DNA of 64,000 bases from an uncultured Saprospiraceae bacterium (GTDB lineage: Bacteria; Bacteroidota; Bacteroidia; Chitinophagales; Saprospiraceae), in assembly GCA_937926205.1 (NCBI GenBank), contig CALEYL010000075.1, forward strand, positions 210,766-274,765, in the 5' to 3' direction. The notes below the pieces were generated by a model that was given only the letters and a program-made list of their open reading frames with translations, did not search any database and was not told the DNA's origin. The translations under genes were made by a program, and so were the position numbers. This document shows, piece by piece, positions 34,371 through 43,798 of this stretch (position 1 is its first letter; each line of letters starts with the position of its first letter).

Positions 34371-37300
34371 AACTCAATACCGGCGTCAGCCACCTTTCTG
34401 CTTCTTCCACCGGCATGCCTTTTCTGCGCGCATAGTCTTCTACCTGGTCTTTGCCGATTTGGCCCAACCCAAAATATTTGGAATCGGGGTGTGAAAAATA
34501 CCAGCCGCTGACACTGGCAGCAGGATGCATGGCAAAGCTTTCCGTTAATCGGATTTCTGTGTGCTCATCTACCTTCAGCAGTTGCCAGAGCGTTTGTTTT
34601 TCGGTGTGTTCCGGACAAGCAGGGTAACCCGGAGCAGGCCGGATGCCCTGATAGTTCTCTTCAATCAGTGCGTCCGTATCCAGTGTTTCCGATGCAGCAT
34701 AGCTCCAGAATTCTTTTCGGATGCGTTCGTGCAGACGTTCGGCAAATGCTTCAGCCAAACGATCTGCCAGCGCTTTCACCATGATGGCATGGTAATCGTC
34801 GTGTTCGCTTTCAAATTTTTGGACCCAACGCTCAATACCCAGGCCTGCGGTAACGGCAAAAGCGCCGATGTAGTCCCGGCGCCCCGTATGTGCCGGAGCA
34901 ATAAAGTCAGATAGACAATAATTGGGCTGGCCGGGCGCTTTTTGTACCTGCTGCCTCAAATGGCGGAGGGTATGCAGCACTTCTTTTCGATCTTCATCTG
35001 CATAAACTTCTATATCGTCATCGCCAACGCTGTTTGCGGGAAAAAGTCCGGCTACCGCAGAAGCAGTCAGCCATTTTTCATCGATGATGCGGCGCAGCAG
35101 GCTTCGGGCGTCGTTGTAAAGTTTTTGAGCTTCCGTGCCGACCACCTCATCTTTTAAAATAGCCGGAAACTTGCCCGCCAATTGCCAACTGGAAAAAAAC
35201 GGCGTCCAGTCGATGTATTTCGCCAGCTCTTCCAGGGAATAATCCGCAAAAGTCATCACCCCCGTTTTTACAGGCACAGGGGGCGTATAATTGTTCCAGT
35301 CAATGCGCAGTTTGTTGGTTCTGGCCTGGTCTAAGGTCAAAAACTGCTTGGAAGACTGCCGGTTGGCCCGGGCCTCCCGAACGCGGGCATAATCAGCTTT
35401 GGTGTCCGCTATGTAAGCCGTTCTGGCCTCGTCGTCGCTGCCAATGAGGGAGCTGACCACTGCCACACTCCGCGAAGCATCAAGCACATGCACTACCGGT
35501 CCGCCTGTGTAATGCGGTTCAATTTTCACGGCGGTATGGGTCTTGGAGGTCGTCGCCCCGCCAATTAACAGCGGAATGGTAAAACCTTCCCGTTGCATCT
35601 CTTTTGCCACGTGCACCATTTCGTCTAAAGAAGGCGTGATCAGACCACTGAGTCCAATGACGTCGGCGCCGATTTCTCTGGCTGTCTTCAGAATTTTATC
35701 GGCAGGAACCATCACACCCAGATCGGTGATGTCGTAATTGTTGCAGGCCAGCACCACTCCAACAATGTTTTTCCCGATGTCGTGCACATCTCCCTTGACG
35801 GTGGCAAGCAGGATTTTACCTTTCGTGCTTTTTTCACCGGCTTGCTTTTCGGCTTCGATGAAAGGGGTCAGATAAGCCACCGCTTTTTTCATTACCCGGG
35901 CACTTTTGACTACCTGGGGCAAAAACATTTTCCCCGAGCCAAACAAGTCGCCCACCACGTTCATGCCGTCCATCAATGGACCTTCGATGACGTGGAGCGG
36001 CCGCGGATACTGCTGCCGGGCTTCTTCCGTATCCACTTCAACAAAATCGGTAATGCCGCGCACCAGGGCATATTCCAGCCTTTTGGCCACCGGCGCTTCC
36101 CGCCAGCTGAGGTCGCGCTGTACCTGCCGCCCTCCATCCTGTTTCACCCTTTCGGCAAATTCCGTCAGGCGCTCCGTCGCATCTTCGCGGCGATTCAGCA
36201 AGACGTCTTCTACCAGATCCAGCAATTCTTTAGGGATATTTTCATAAACTTCAATCATTCCGGCATTGACGATGCCCATATCCATGCCTGCGTGGATGGC
36301 GTGGTAGAGAAAAGCCGAATGCATGGCTTCGCGCACGGCGTCGTTGCCCCGAAACGAAAAAGAAATATTGCTGACGCCGCCGCTGATCTTCACCCCGGGG
36401 CACAGCTGTTTGATTTCGCGGGTGGCTTCGATAAAATCCATCGCGTAGCCATTGTGCTCTTCCAGACCGGTAGCAACCGCAAAGATATTGGGGTCGAAAA
36501 TGATGTCCTGCGGCGGAAAACCAACCACCTCTGTCAGGATGCGGTAAGCCCGGCTGCAGATTTCTACCTTCCTTTCTTTCGTATCTGCCTGGCCCTGCTC
36601 ATCGAAAGCCATCACCACAGCAGCTGCCCCATAGCGGCGCACTAATTTTGCCTGACGAATGAATTCCGCTTCGCCTTCTTTCATCGAAATGGAATTCACC
36701 ACACATTTTCCCTGCACGCATTTCAGCCCCCTTTCAATGACGCTGAACTTGGAGGAATCGATCATGATGGGCAATTTGGCGATTTCCGGCTCCGACATCA
36801 CCATATTCAGGAAGGTTTCCATGGCTTCTTCGGAATCCAGCAGGCCTTCATCCATATTTACATCCAGAATCTGCGCGCCGCCTTCCACCTGCTGCTGGGC
36901 AACCGCCAGCGCTGCTGCATAATCGCCGTTTTTGATGAGCTTGGCAAACTGCCTGGAGCCCGTCACATTGGTCCGCTCTCCCACGTTGACAAAATTGGTA
37001 TCGGGGCGTATGATCAGTGGTTCCAGACCACTCAACATAGAATAAGGCGACGATTTTGCTATTTTTCTCGGGGCTACATCGGCAACATGGGTAGCGATGT
37101 GGCGGATGTGGTCGGGCGTCGTACCACAGCAGCCCCCGACGATGTTGAGGAAACCGCTTTGCGCAAATTCCTCAATTTTCCCGCACATCTGGTGGGGCGT
37201 TTCGTCGTATTCGCCCATCTCATTGGGCAGACCGGCATTCGGATAGGCATGGACATAGCAATCGGCAATTTCCGATAAGGTCTCCAGATACGGCCGCATT

Positions 37301-38055
37301 TCACTCGCTCCGAGGGCGCAGTTGAGGCCGATGCAAAAAGGCTTTACATGCTGCATCGAAATCCAGAAAGCTTCCAGCGTTTGCCCGCTGAGGGTTCTTC
37401 CGGAAGCGTCGGTAATCGTTCCCGAAATCATCACCGGAAGCCGGATGCCGCGTTCTTCAAAGAGGGTTTCAATGGCAAAAAGAGCCGCTTTGGCATTCAG
37501 GGTATCGAAGATCGTTTCTACCAGCAGGATATCTGCTCCGCCGTCCATCAAACCGGCCGCCTGGTCGTAATAGGCGTCGCGCAATTCGTCGAACGAAATG
37601 GCACGGTAGCCCGGGTTGTTGACATCCGGCGACATGGATGCCGTTTTGTTCGTTGGTCCCAGCGCGCCGGCCACATAACGCGGCTTATCCGGCGTTTTTT
37701 GGGCGTAATCGTCAACAGCCCGCCTCGCGATCTGGGCTGCCGCCAGATTCAATTCATAAGCCAGTGACTGCATGTCGTAATCGGCCAGCGCCACACTGGT
37801 GGAGCTGAACGTATTGGTTTCGATGATGTCGGCGCCGGCTTCCAGATAAGCTTTGTGGATATCTTCCACGATGCGGGGCTGAGTCAGGCAAAGCAAATCG
37901 TTGTTGCCTTTGACGTCTTTGTGCCAATTGGCGAAACGTTCACCGCGATAATCCTGCTCGCCAAGGCGGTAGCGCTGGATCATGGTTCCCATAGCGCCGT
38001 CTATGATGAGAATGCGTTGAGCAAGTTGCTCGCGGAGTTGACTGAGTTTGGTCAT
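34354..38055 (-). CDS. metH: Cobalamin-dependent methionine synthase
   Basis: Transfers methyl from methyl-THF to homocysteine through B12. Four modules in order: homocysteine/zinc domain (LIIDGAMGTMIQRY...GLNCALGA...GGCCGTTPDHI), pterin domain (NVGERTNVTGSRQFA...DVNMDEGLLD), B12 domain (the cobalt-ligand motif GDVHDIGKNIVGVVL), and C-terminal SAM-dependent activation domain (ESFAMHPAASVSGWYFSHPDSKYF). The start is placed at the ATG at 38055 (MTKLSQLREQLAQRILIIDG), with a promoter 73 bases upstream. The final SYDGGR and stop come from the heptamer repeat. 1233 residues, full length. Confidence 0.95.
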   Translation of the reverse strand: MTKLSQLREQLAQRILIIDGAMGTMIQRYRLGEQDYRGERFANWHKDVKGNNDLLCLTQPRIVEDIHKAYLEAGADIIETNTFSSTSVALADYDMQSLAYELNLAAAQIARRAVDDYAQKTPDKPRYVAGALGPTNKTASMSPDVNNPGYRAISFDELRDAYYDQAAGLMDGGADILLVETIFDTLNAKAALFAIETLFEERGIRLPVMISGTITDASGRTLSGQTLEAFWISMQHVKPFCIGLNCALGASEMRPYLETLSEIADCYVHAYPNAGLPNEMGEYDETPHQMCGKIEEFAQSGFLNIVGGCCGTTPDHIRHIATHVADVAPRKIAKSSPYSMLSGLEPLIIRPDTNFVNVGERTNVTGSRQFAKLIKNGDYAAALAVAQQQVEGGAQILDVNMDEGLLDSEEAMETFLNMVMSEPEIAKLPIMIDSSKFSVIERGLKCVQGKCVVNSISMKEGEAEFIRQAKLVRRYGAAAVVMAFDEQGQADTKERKVEICSRAYRILTEVVGFPPQDIIFDPNIFAVATGLEEHNGYAMDFIEATREIKQLCPGVKISGGVSNISFSFRGNDAVREAMHSAFLYHAIHAGMDMGIVNAGMIEVYENIPKELLDLVEDVLLNRREDATERLTEFAERVKQDGGRQVQRDLSWREAPVAKRLEYALVRGITDFVEVDTEEARQQYPRPLHVIEGPLMDGMNVVGDLFGSGKMFLPQVVKSARVMKKAVAYLTPFIEAEKQAGEKSTKGKILLATVKGDVHDIGKNIVGVVLACNNYDITDLGVMVPADKILKTAREIGADVIGLSGLITPSLDEMVHVAKEMQREGFTIPLLIGGATTSKTHTAVKIEPHYTGGPVVHVLDASRSVAVVSSLIGSDDEARTAYIADTKADYARVREARANRQSSKQFLTLDQARTNKLRIDWNNYTPPVPVKTGVMTFADYSLEELAKYIDWTPFFSSWQLAGKFPAILKDEVVGTEAQKLYNDARSLLRRIIDEKWLTASAVAGLFPANSVGDDDIEVYADEDRKEVLHTLRHLRQQVQKAPGQPNYCLSDFIAPAHTGRRDYIGAFAVTAGLGIERWVQKFESEHDDYHAIMVKALADRLAEAFAERLHERIRKEFWSYAASETLDTDALIEENYQGIRPAPGYPACPEHTEKQTLWQLLKVDEHTEIRLTESFAMHPAASVSGWYFSHPDSKYFGLGQIGKDQVEDYARRKGMPVEEAERWLTPVLSYDGGR

Positions 38056-38080
38056 GAATGCTGTGGATTGTGTGAACCTG

Positions 38081-38121
38081 CGATCAAATGCACAAATCTG
38101 TTTGTACTTAAGCTCTGATCG
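38081..38121 (-). promoter_or_regulatory. Hairpin in the metH leader
   Basis: CGATCA/TGATCG (6 bp) encloses a second stem ACAAA-CAGA-TTTGT. Transcription from the box at 38128-38135 would begin directly before it, so it is a 5'-terminal structure in a leader of about 70 nt. It does not show the conserved cores of SAM-I, SAM-II or cobalamin riboswitches. Confidence 0.3.
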
Positions 38122-38127
38122 AGAACG

Positions 38128-38135
38128 CAAAAATA
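38128..38135 (-). promoter_or_regulatory. -7 promoter box of metH
   Basis: TATTTTTG on the minus strand, 73 bases before the ATG at 38055; it also rejects the longer frame to 38130. Confidence 0.55.
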
Positions 38136-38231
38136 GGCTCTTGGTTGAGAAAATTCCCCCTTTTACACGAACTCAGAAAAACCGGAACGATTTTTTTTCG
38201 CGTGATGTTTCCTAATTTGCCAATCATGACA

Positions 38232-38239
38232 TACATTTG
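38232..38239 (+). promoter_or_regulatory. -7 promoter box of tRNA-Ser(TGA)
   Basis: TACATTTG, perfect, 18 bases before the mature tRNA. Confidence 0.6.
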
Positions 38240-38257
38240 CGCAGATTTTGAAAAAAG

Positions 38258-38345
38258 GGAGAGATGGCAGAGTGGTTTAATGCGGCGGTCTTGAAAACCG
38301 TTGACTGTAACAGGTCCCGGGGTTCGAATCCCTGTCTCTCCGCCA
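38258..38345 (+). tRNA. tRNA-Ser(TGA)
   Basis: Class II tRNA with acceptor GGAGAGA/TCTCTCC, D arm GCAGAGTGGTTTAATGC, anticodon loop CTTGAAA (anticodon TGA), long variable arm, T arm CAGGT..GGTTCGAATCCCTG and an encoded CCA. A strong terminator follows 13 bases later. Confidence 0.97.
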
Positions 38346-38358
38346 AAGTCTAGATGGG

Positions 38359-38383
38359 GGCCGTCATTTTGACGGCCTTTTTT
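38359..38383 (+). terminator. Terminator of tRNA-Ser(TGA)
   Basis: GGCCGTCA-TTT-TGACGGCC followed by six T. Textbook intrinsic terminator. Confidence 0.85.
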
Positions 38384-38529
38384 GTTTGTAGGACATTCAG
38401 CCCAAGCGTGCTTGAGGCTGGAGGTTCTGCGAACAAAAAAGCAGCCGAAAGCGCCCATGTAGGCTTTGGAACTCCCCCTACGTGGGATCACCGCAGGTAA
38501 TCCCTGTCTCTCCGCCAAAGTCTACATGG

Positions 38530-38554
38530 GGCCGTCATTTTGACGGCCTTTTTT
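38530..38554 (+). terminator. Duplicated copy of the tRNA terminator
   Basis: Same stem GGCCGTCA/TGACGGCC and T-run as at 38359-38383, carried by the duplicated segment; no transcript of its own is evident. Confidence 0.7.
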
Positions 38555-38594
38555 GTTTTCCGGCTCACCGGCCAAGCGTACATAAGAATACCTG

Positions 38595-38602
38595 TATATT
38601 TG
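38595..38602 (+). promoter_or_regulatory. -7 box of the DUF4268 gene
   Basis: TATATTTG, perfect, seven bases before the ATG at 38610; the leader would be only three to five bases. Confidence 0.55.
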
Positions 38603-38609
38603 CCCACCT

Positions 38610-39071
38610 ATGTACACCAAACAAGAGATATCCAAACAAAAGCAGGCTTTCTGGACCACCTTCGGCAGGTATATGCAACCCATCCCTTCGGCAGATGGCG
38701 ATAAAGTCAACTGGATCAATTATAAGACAGGCATATCAGGCATTCACTTCAGAATGGATGCAAACCATCAACAAGCGAGCATCGCCATCGTTTTATCCGA
38801 GAGCGACCTCGACTTGCAAAGTCGCCACTATGATCTGTTTGTACAGTTAAAGCACCTGTTGCAATCTTCCCTGGCAGAAGACTGGCTTTGGCAAGCGCTG
38901 ATACAAAATGAATTTGGCAAAACCATCAGTACGATCAGCAAAACAAAAAGCGGCGTAAACATCAACAACAACGAAGACTGGCCGGAAATCATCTCTTTCT
39001 TAAAGCCACGCATCATCGCTTTGGATCAGTTTTGGAGTCTATCCAAATATGGATTCGAAGGGATTAGATAA
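38610..39071 (+). CDS. DUF4268 domain protein
   Basis: 153 residues with the DUF4268 pattern EISKQKQAFWTTFGRYM, WINYKTGISGIHFRMDA, and the C-terminal DWPEIISFLKPRIIALDQFWSLSKY. In other bacteria this fold occurs alone or as a C-terminal module of restriction-like proteins, where it may bind DNA; alone, its role is unknown. Cytoplasmic, no membrane segment. Confidence 0.82.
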   Translation: MYTKQEISKQKQAFWTTFGRYMQPIPSADGDKVNWINYKTGISGIHFRMDANHQQASIAIVLSESDLDLQSRHYDLFVQLKHLLQSSLAEDWLWQALIQNEFGKTISTISKTKSGVNINNNEDWPEIISFLKPRIIALDQFWSLSKYGFEGIR

Positions 39072-39190
39072 TGATAAACTAATTGCTCACCCTATAGGGC
39101 ATCAGTCTCTGGAATTCCCTTCTGGTTTTACTTCCAGGTCATGACAATGAAAAATGATCTTGACACAGGTATTTGAGCAATCCCTCCCAA

Positions 39191-39230
39191 CATCAAAAAT
39201 CATCAATCATGTAATCGTCAATCATCAATA
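39191..39230. repeat. Degenerate heptamer array before the 3' end of the 243-residue gene
   Basis: Units ATCATCA, ATCATGT, AATCGTC, AATCATC spaced 7, 8, 7 and 7 bases; on the minus strand GATTGAT-type words. It begins 10 bases after the stop codon of the gene at 39241. Confidence 0.6.
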
Positions 39231-39240
39231 CCCCCCTCGC

Positions 39241-39972
39241 CTACCGCTCCAAAAACAGCTTAACAACCCCTGCCACCAATCCAACCAAACTCACCCCAAT
39301 AACCCAGAGCCCGCCTCTCCTCGTCTTTTCCCCAAACTCAAAATACCGGTCACCATTGGGGTCTGTGCTTTTGGTCCGGTGATAATACCCGCCCATGGCC
39401 ATGCAGATCAGCGAGATCAGGATAATGAGGTGGTAGCCGGAAAGGGCGCCGACCCCACCGTAAAAAAACAGCCAGAACGGCTGAATTTCTCTTGGCGTGC
39501 GAATGGCCTCAATGCGATTTTTCCGGGCTTGCTGGATGGTTTCGGGTTCTACCGACACGCCCCGCAATTGCAGGATGCCTTTAGCAGCAGCAACCGCTTC
39601 AAAACTCCATTCATCGGGCTTCATCAAAACATCCAGCAGTTCAGCAGAGGACAAATCATTCAGGTAGTGTTTTTCCAGATCAGCCGTGGAAACCGCTTTT
39701 TCAGATTCTGATTCCAGCAGGGCATTTACATTGGGAAAAGCTTCGTTCGGAACCTCTACCCAATATTTGGGCGCAAGGTTCGTACCGACAATGACCGGAT
39801 CGATGAGCAGCTTCTGCTCCCCGGTTTTGTAGGGGATGTCGTGGCGATCCAGCAGCTCCGTAAAGAAGGCCATTTCTTCCGGCGTATGGAAAGACTTATA
39901 GATACTGAATTGCAACCCCCGTAGGGCTTTATCGCCGTCAAAATGATCGTCCAGAATATCGGTATGTTCCAT
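39241..39972 (-). CDS. Membrane protein with N-terminal DUF2007-like fold, hypothetical
   Basis: 243 residues. The first 75 (FHTPEEMAFFTELLDRHDIPYKTGEQ...YWVEVPNEAFPNVNALLES) have the layout of the DUF2007 'putative signal transducing protein' fold. A helical middle part with LDVLMKPDEWSFEAVAAAKGILQLRGV follows, then three membrane helices at about 165-243. The likeness is by pattern only. The upstream box TAACTTTC has one mismatch. Confidence 0.65.
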   Translation of the reverse strand: MEHTDILDDHFDGDKALRGLQFSIYKSFHTPEEMAFFTELLDRHDIPYKTGEQKLLIDPVIVGTNLAPKYWVEVPNEAFPNVNALLESESEKAVSTADLEKHYLNDLSSAELLDVLMKPDEWSFEAVAAAKGILQLRGVSVEPETIQQARKNRIEAIRTPREIQPFWLFFYGGVGALSGYHLIILISLICMAMGGYYHRTKSTDPNGDRYFEFGEKTRRGGLWVIGVSLVGLVAGVVKLFLER

Positions 39973-40057
39973 AGCCTGAAAGTTAGTGTTTTTTCGCCTT
40001 CTTCCCCATTTGCCAACCGCGATTTTTCTCCGTCCTTATACAGAAGAAGAATAAATA

Positions 40058-41947
40058 ATGTCGCAATCGCGCCCGGGGCCAAAAAACAATTTGGCAAATT
40101 TGAATTCTCAAAGTATATTGACACCCGATTTCAATACGATAAAAATACAGACCTTGGAGGCGACCAATATTAAAGATCCGGAGTACTTCCACAAAGTTGT
40201 GGATTGTCAATATGCTTGTCCTGCTCATACACCGGTACCGGAATACATCAGACTCATTGCAGCCGAACGCTATACGGAGGCTTATATGGTAAACTGGGAA
40301 TCCAATGTTTTCCCGGGCGTACTCGGCCGCACCTGTGACCGTCCCTGCGAACCAGCCTGCCGGCGCGGCCGTGTGGAAGAGGAACCTGTGGCCATTTGCC
40401 GCCTGAAGCGCGTTGCTGCCGACAACAAAGGGGAAGTGAAGCACCTGATGCCCCGCCCGGCCGAACACAAGAACGGCAAGCGGATTGCCCTCATCGGCGG
40501 AGGCCCTGCTTCTCTGACGGTAGCCCGCGATTTGGCGCCTTTGGGTTATGAAATCCACCTCTACGACGAGCAGGAACTTGGCGGCGGCATGATGCGCAGT
40601 CAGATTCCGGCTTTCCGGCTTCCGGAAGAGGTGCTCAATGAAGAGGTCAATTTCATCCTCGACATGGGCATCCATACCCACCTGAAAACGTATGTGTCCA
40701 GCATGAAGGAAATGCTGGAAAAAGATTACGACGCCATTTTCGTTGGCACCGGCGCCCCACGGGGACGCGACCTGCCCGATTTGCCCGGACGCTGGGATGC
40801 ACCTGAAAGCGTTCACATCGGCATCGAGTGGTTGGCCAGTGTTGCCTTCGAGCACCTGAATAAAATCGGCAAAAAAGTCATCGTCCTCGGCGGCGGGAAT
40901 ACGGCCATGGACTGCTGCAGAACGGCGCGCCGACTTGGGGGTACCGATGTAAAAGTCGTGGTTCGCAGCCCGTTTTCAGAGATGAAAGCTTCGCCCTGGG
41001 AAAAGGAAGACGCCATGCACGAAGACATTCCGATCTTAGACTGCCACGTTCCAAAATCCTTTGTCACTGAAAACGGCGTGCTGAAAGGCATGATGTTTGA
41101 AAAAGTACACGCCGTTTACGACGAAAAAGGCCGGCGTTCGCTCGTTCCAATCGGCGAACCGGATGTATTCATCGAAGCCGATGAAGTACTCATGGCCATC
41201 GGCCAGGAAAACAGCTTCCCCTGGATAGAGCGGGACCTGGGTCTCGAATTCGACAAATGGGAAATGCCGACAGTGGATCCGGTAACGTTCCAATCCACAC
41301 TGGAAAAAGTGTTTTTCGGCGGCGATTCCGCTTTTGGGCCCAAAAACGTCATTACTGCCGTGGCGCATGGCCACCAGGCCGCCGTGTCGATAGATTTGTA
41401 CTGCCGTGGCGAATCCCTGCAAAAACGCCCGGATCCGATGACCAATCTGGTGAGCCAGAAAATGGGCATCCACGAATGGAGTTACGACAGCGCTGTTGTG
41501 GAAGACGTCCGCTACGTCGTACCCCAGGCCGACAAACGCGCCACCCTCAGCAACCGCAAAATGGAAGTGGAATTGGGATTCAGCCAGGGTATTGGTTTTA
41601 AGGAAGCCCAGCGTTGCCTCAATTGCGATGTCCAAACGGTATTCAATACCAGCCGCTGCATCGAATGCGATGCCTGTATGGACATTTGCCCGACTTCCTG
41701 CATCACCTTTACGACCAATGGACCGGAAGAAGAACTGCGCATGAGGCTGATTGCCCCTGCGCCCAATACCGATCAGGATTTGTACGTTTCAGACCTGCTG
41801 AAAACAGGGCGGGTTATGGTAAAAGACGAAGATGTTTGCCTGCATTGCGGCCTGTGCGCCGAACGCTGCCCCACCGCAGCCTGGGACATGCAGCAGTACC
41901 TGTATTCTGTAACGAAAGCGTGTAAACTGCCCGGAGCAGTGTTGTAA
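40058..41947 (+). CDS. FAD/4Fe-4S NAD(P)H oxidoreductase (GltD-like) partnering OFOR
   Basis: 629 residues. The N-terminus has the GltD-type helical Fe-S domain (DCQYACPAHTPVPEYI, RTCDRPCEPACRRG). FAD and NAD(P) Rossmann motifs are IALIGGGPASLTVARDL and VIVLGGGNTAMDCCRTARRLG. The C-terminus adds two 4Fe-4S clusters (CIECDACMDICPTSC, CLHCGLCAERCPTAAW). It starts a three-gene operon with a 2-oxoacid:ferredoxin oxidoreductase, so it probably passes electrons between that enzyme and NAD(P)H in the cytoplasm, doing the work of ferredoxin plus ferredoxin-NADP reductase in one protein. Direction is inference. Confidence 0.85.
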   Translation: MSQSRPGPKNNLANLNSQSILTPDFNTIKIQTLEATNIKDPEYFHKVVDCQYACPAHTPVPEYIRLIAAERYTEAYMVNWESNVFPGVLGRTCDRPCEPACRRGRVEEEPVAICRLKRVAADNKGEVKHLMPRPAEHKNGKRIALIGGGPASLTVARDLAPLGYEIHLYDEQELGGGMMRSQIPAFRLPEEVLNEEVNFILDMGIHTHLKTYVSSMKEMLEKDYDAIFVGTGAPRGRDLPDLPGRWDAPESVHIGIEWLASVAFEHLNKIGKKVIVLGGGNTAMDCCRTARRLGGTDVKVVVRSPFSEMKASPWEKEDAMHEDIPILDCHVPKSFVTENGVLKGMMFEKVHAVYDEKGRRSLVPIGEPDVFIEADEVLMAIGQENSFPWIERDLGLEFDKWEMPTVDPVTFQSTLEKVFFGGDSAFGPKNVITAVAHGHQAAVSIDLYCRGESLQKRPDPMTNLVSQKMGIHEWSYDSAVVEDVRYVVPQADKRATLSNRKMEVELGFSQGIGFKEAQRCLNCDVQTVFNTSRCIECDACMDICPTSCITFTTNGPEEELRMRLIAPAPNTDQDLYVSDLLKTGRVMVKDEDVCLHCGLCAERCPTAAWDMQQYLYSVTKACKLPGAVL

Positions 41948-41989
41948 ACCAGATACCTACACAAGTAAAAAGAATTGAACGATACATCC

Positions 41990-43798
41990 ATGCAACATTC
42001 CTCAGCGATCAATGATTTTGTAATCCGGTTCGCCAATGTCAACGGAACCGGTTCGGCCAGCGCAAACGGCCTTTTTGCCAGAGCCATTTTTCGGATGGGC
42101 ATTCCCGTGACAGCCAAAAACATTTTTCCTTCCAACATCCAGGGACTTCCAACCTGGTATGAAGTGCGGGTCAGTGAAAAAGGGTACCTCGGACGCCGCG
42201 AAGGCATTGACTTTATGGTTTGTATGAACCCTCAAAGCCTGGCGAAAGATGTCGCTTCGGTAAAACCCGGCGGATATTTCCTTTACGACAGTACCAAAAA
42301 CCTGCACAAGGAATTTATCCGCGATGACATCCACTACATCGGCATTCCGCTCATGGGCATTTGCCTGAAGGAATACACCGATCCACGCCAAAGGCAATTG
42401 TTCAAAAACATCATTTATGTGGGCGCTTTGTCGGCTTTGCTGGAAATCGAATTCGAAGTGCTGACCACCCTGCTGGAAGAGTTGTTTCAGGGTAAAGAAA
42501 AGCTGATTGCTCCCAATGTCAAAGCGATCCAGTTGGGCATCCAATACATTCACGACCATTATGAATATCCGCTCGATATCCGGCTGGAACGCCGAGACCT
42601 GATTGGTAAGCGCATCATGGTTGACGGCAATACCGCCTGCGGACTTGGCGCTATTTATGCGGGTGCAACGGTAGCCGCCTGGTATCCGATCACACCTTCT
42701 ACTTCGGTCGTAGAGGCTTTCGGTGATTATGCAGATCAGTTCAGAACCGATCCGGAAACGGGGCGAAAAAATTTCGCCATCGTTCAGGCAGAAGACGAAC
42801 TGGCCGCCATAGGCATGGTCATCGGCGCCAACTGGAACGGCGCCCGCTCCTTTACGGCCACCAGCGGGCCCGGACTTTCGCTGATGTCTGAGTTTTTAGG
42901 ACTCGCTTATTTTTCTGAAATCCCAACGGTGCTCATCGACGTGCAGCGTGCGGGGCCATCAACCGGGATGCCGACCCGGACCCAGCAGGCCGACATCATT
43001 GCAGCCGCTTATGCTTCGCACGGCGATACGCGCCATGTTTTGTTATTTCCAAGTACGCCAAAAGAGTGTTTCGACGATACCGCCACCGCATTTGACCTCG
43101 CAGAGCGCCTGCAAACGCCGGTGATTGTGATGACAGACCTGGATCTGGGCATGAACGACCACCTCACCGATCCTTTTGAATGGAACGATGACCGGGTTTA
43201 TGACCGTGGCAAGGTGTTGGATGCAGCGGGTTTGGACAAGATCCAAAAATTCGGACGTTATCTGGATGTAGACGGAGACGGCATTCCTTTCCGGACTTAT
43301 CCAGGCACACATCCCCACAAAGGCGCCTACTTTACCCGGGGCTCCTCACACGACGAATACGCCGCTTATACCGAAGATGCCGGCGCTTATGTTCGCAACG
43401 TGGACCGGCTGCTCAAAAAATGGGAAACGGCAAAATCACTGGTTCCCGCTCCTGAAATCCATCAGGGCGCCCTGCCAAACGAATGCGGTATGGTGTTTTT
43501 TGGCACCTCTATTTATGCCGCTGAAGAAGCCATCGATTTGTTGGCTGGTCAGGACCTGAAATTAGACCGCATGCGCCTCCGTTCGTTTCCGTTTAATCAG
43601 GATGTTGCCGATTTTGTCGCCAGCCATGAACTCATTTTTGTCATTGAACAAAACCGGGACGCCCAAATGCGCTCCCTGCTGATCAATGAGCTGGGAATTG
43701 ATCCCCAAAAATTAATTGCGGTGCTCAACTACGACGGCATGCCCATCACCGCAGATACCATTGTCAAACAGATCATTCAAAAATTTGCTACGGTATGA
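41990..43798 (+). CDS. korA: 2-oxoacid:ferredoxin oxidoreductase, fused gamma-alpha subunit
   Basis: About 602 residues. The N-terminal 190 form the gamma domain (INDFVIRFANVNGTGSASANGLFARAIFRMGIPV). Then comes the alpha pyrimidine-binding region (MVDGNTACGLGAIYAGATVAAWYPITPSTSVVEAF) and FAIVQAEDELAAIGMVIGANWNGARSFTATSGPGLSLMSEF. This fusion is the 2-oxoglutarate/branched OFOR type lacking its own ferredoxin subunit. The open frame begins with TTG at 41975; the ATG at 41990 is preferred. Its stop overlaps the beta gene's ATG. Substrate is most likely 2-oxoglutarate, not proven. Confidence 0.88.
   Translation: MQHSSAINDFVIRFANVNGTGSASANGLFARAIFRMGIPVTAKNIFPSNIQGLPTWYEVRVSEKGYLGRREGIDFMVCMNPQSLAKDVASVKPGGYFLYDSTKNLHKEFIRDDIHYIGIPLMGICLKEYTDPRQRQLFKNIIYVGALSALLEIEFEVLTTLLEELFQGKEKLIAPNVKAIQLGIQYIHDHYEYPLDIRLERRDLIGKRIMVDGNTACGLGAIYAGATVAAWYPITPSTSVVEAFGDYADQFRTDPETGRKNFAIVQAEDELAAIGMVIGANWNGARSFTATSGPGLSLMSEFLGLAYFSEIPTVLIDVQRAGPSTGMPTRTQQADIIAAAYASHGDTRHVLLFPSTPKECFDDTATAFDLAERLQTPVIVMTDLDLGMNDHLTDPFEWNDDRVYDRGKVLDAAGLDKIQKFGRYLDVDGDGIPFRTYPGTHPHKGAYFTRGSSHDEYAAYTEDAGAYVRNVDRLLKKWETAKSLVPAPEIHQGALPNECGMVFFGTSIYAAEEAIDLLAGQDLKLDRMRLRSFPFNQDVADFVASHELIFVIEQNRDAQMRSLLINELGIDPQKLIAVLNYDGMPITADTIVKQIIQKFATV

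Larger units (their letters stand above)
38327..38559 (+). repeat. Direct duplication of the tRNA-Ser 3' end plus terminator
   Basis: The 62 bases from the T-loop through CCA and the terminator (38327-38388) recur at 38499-38559 with one substitution and one deletion, 172 bases downstream. The 110 bases between hold no gene. Either a tandem duplication or the footprint of an element that once sat in the tRNA 3' end. Confidence 0.85.

Noticed and set aside
38108..38518. 136-residue minus ORF across tRNA-Ser
   Set aside because: Runs through the tRNA gene and its terminator.
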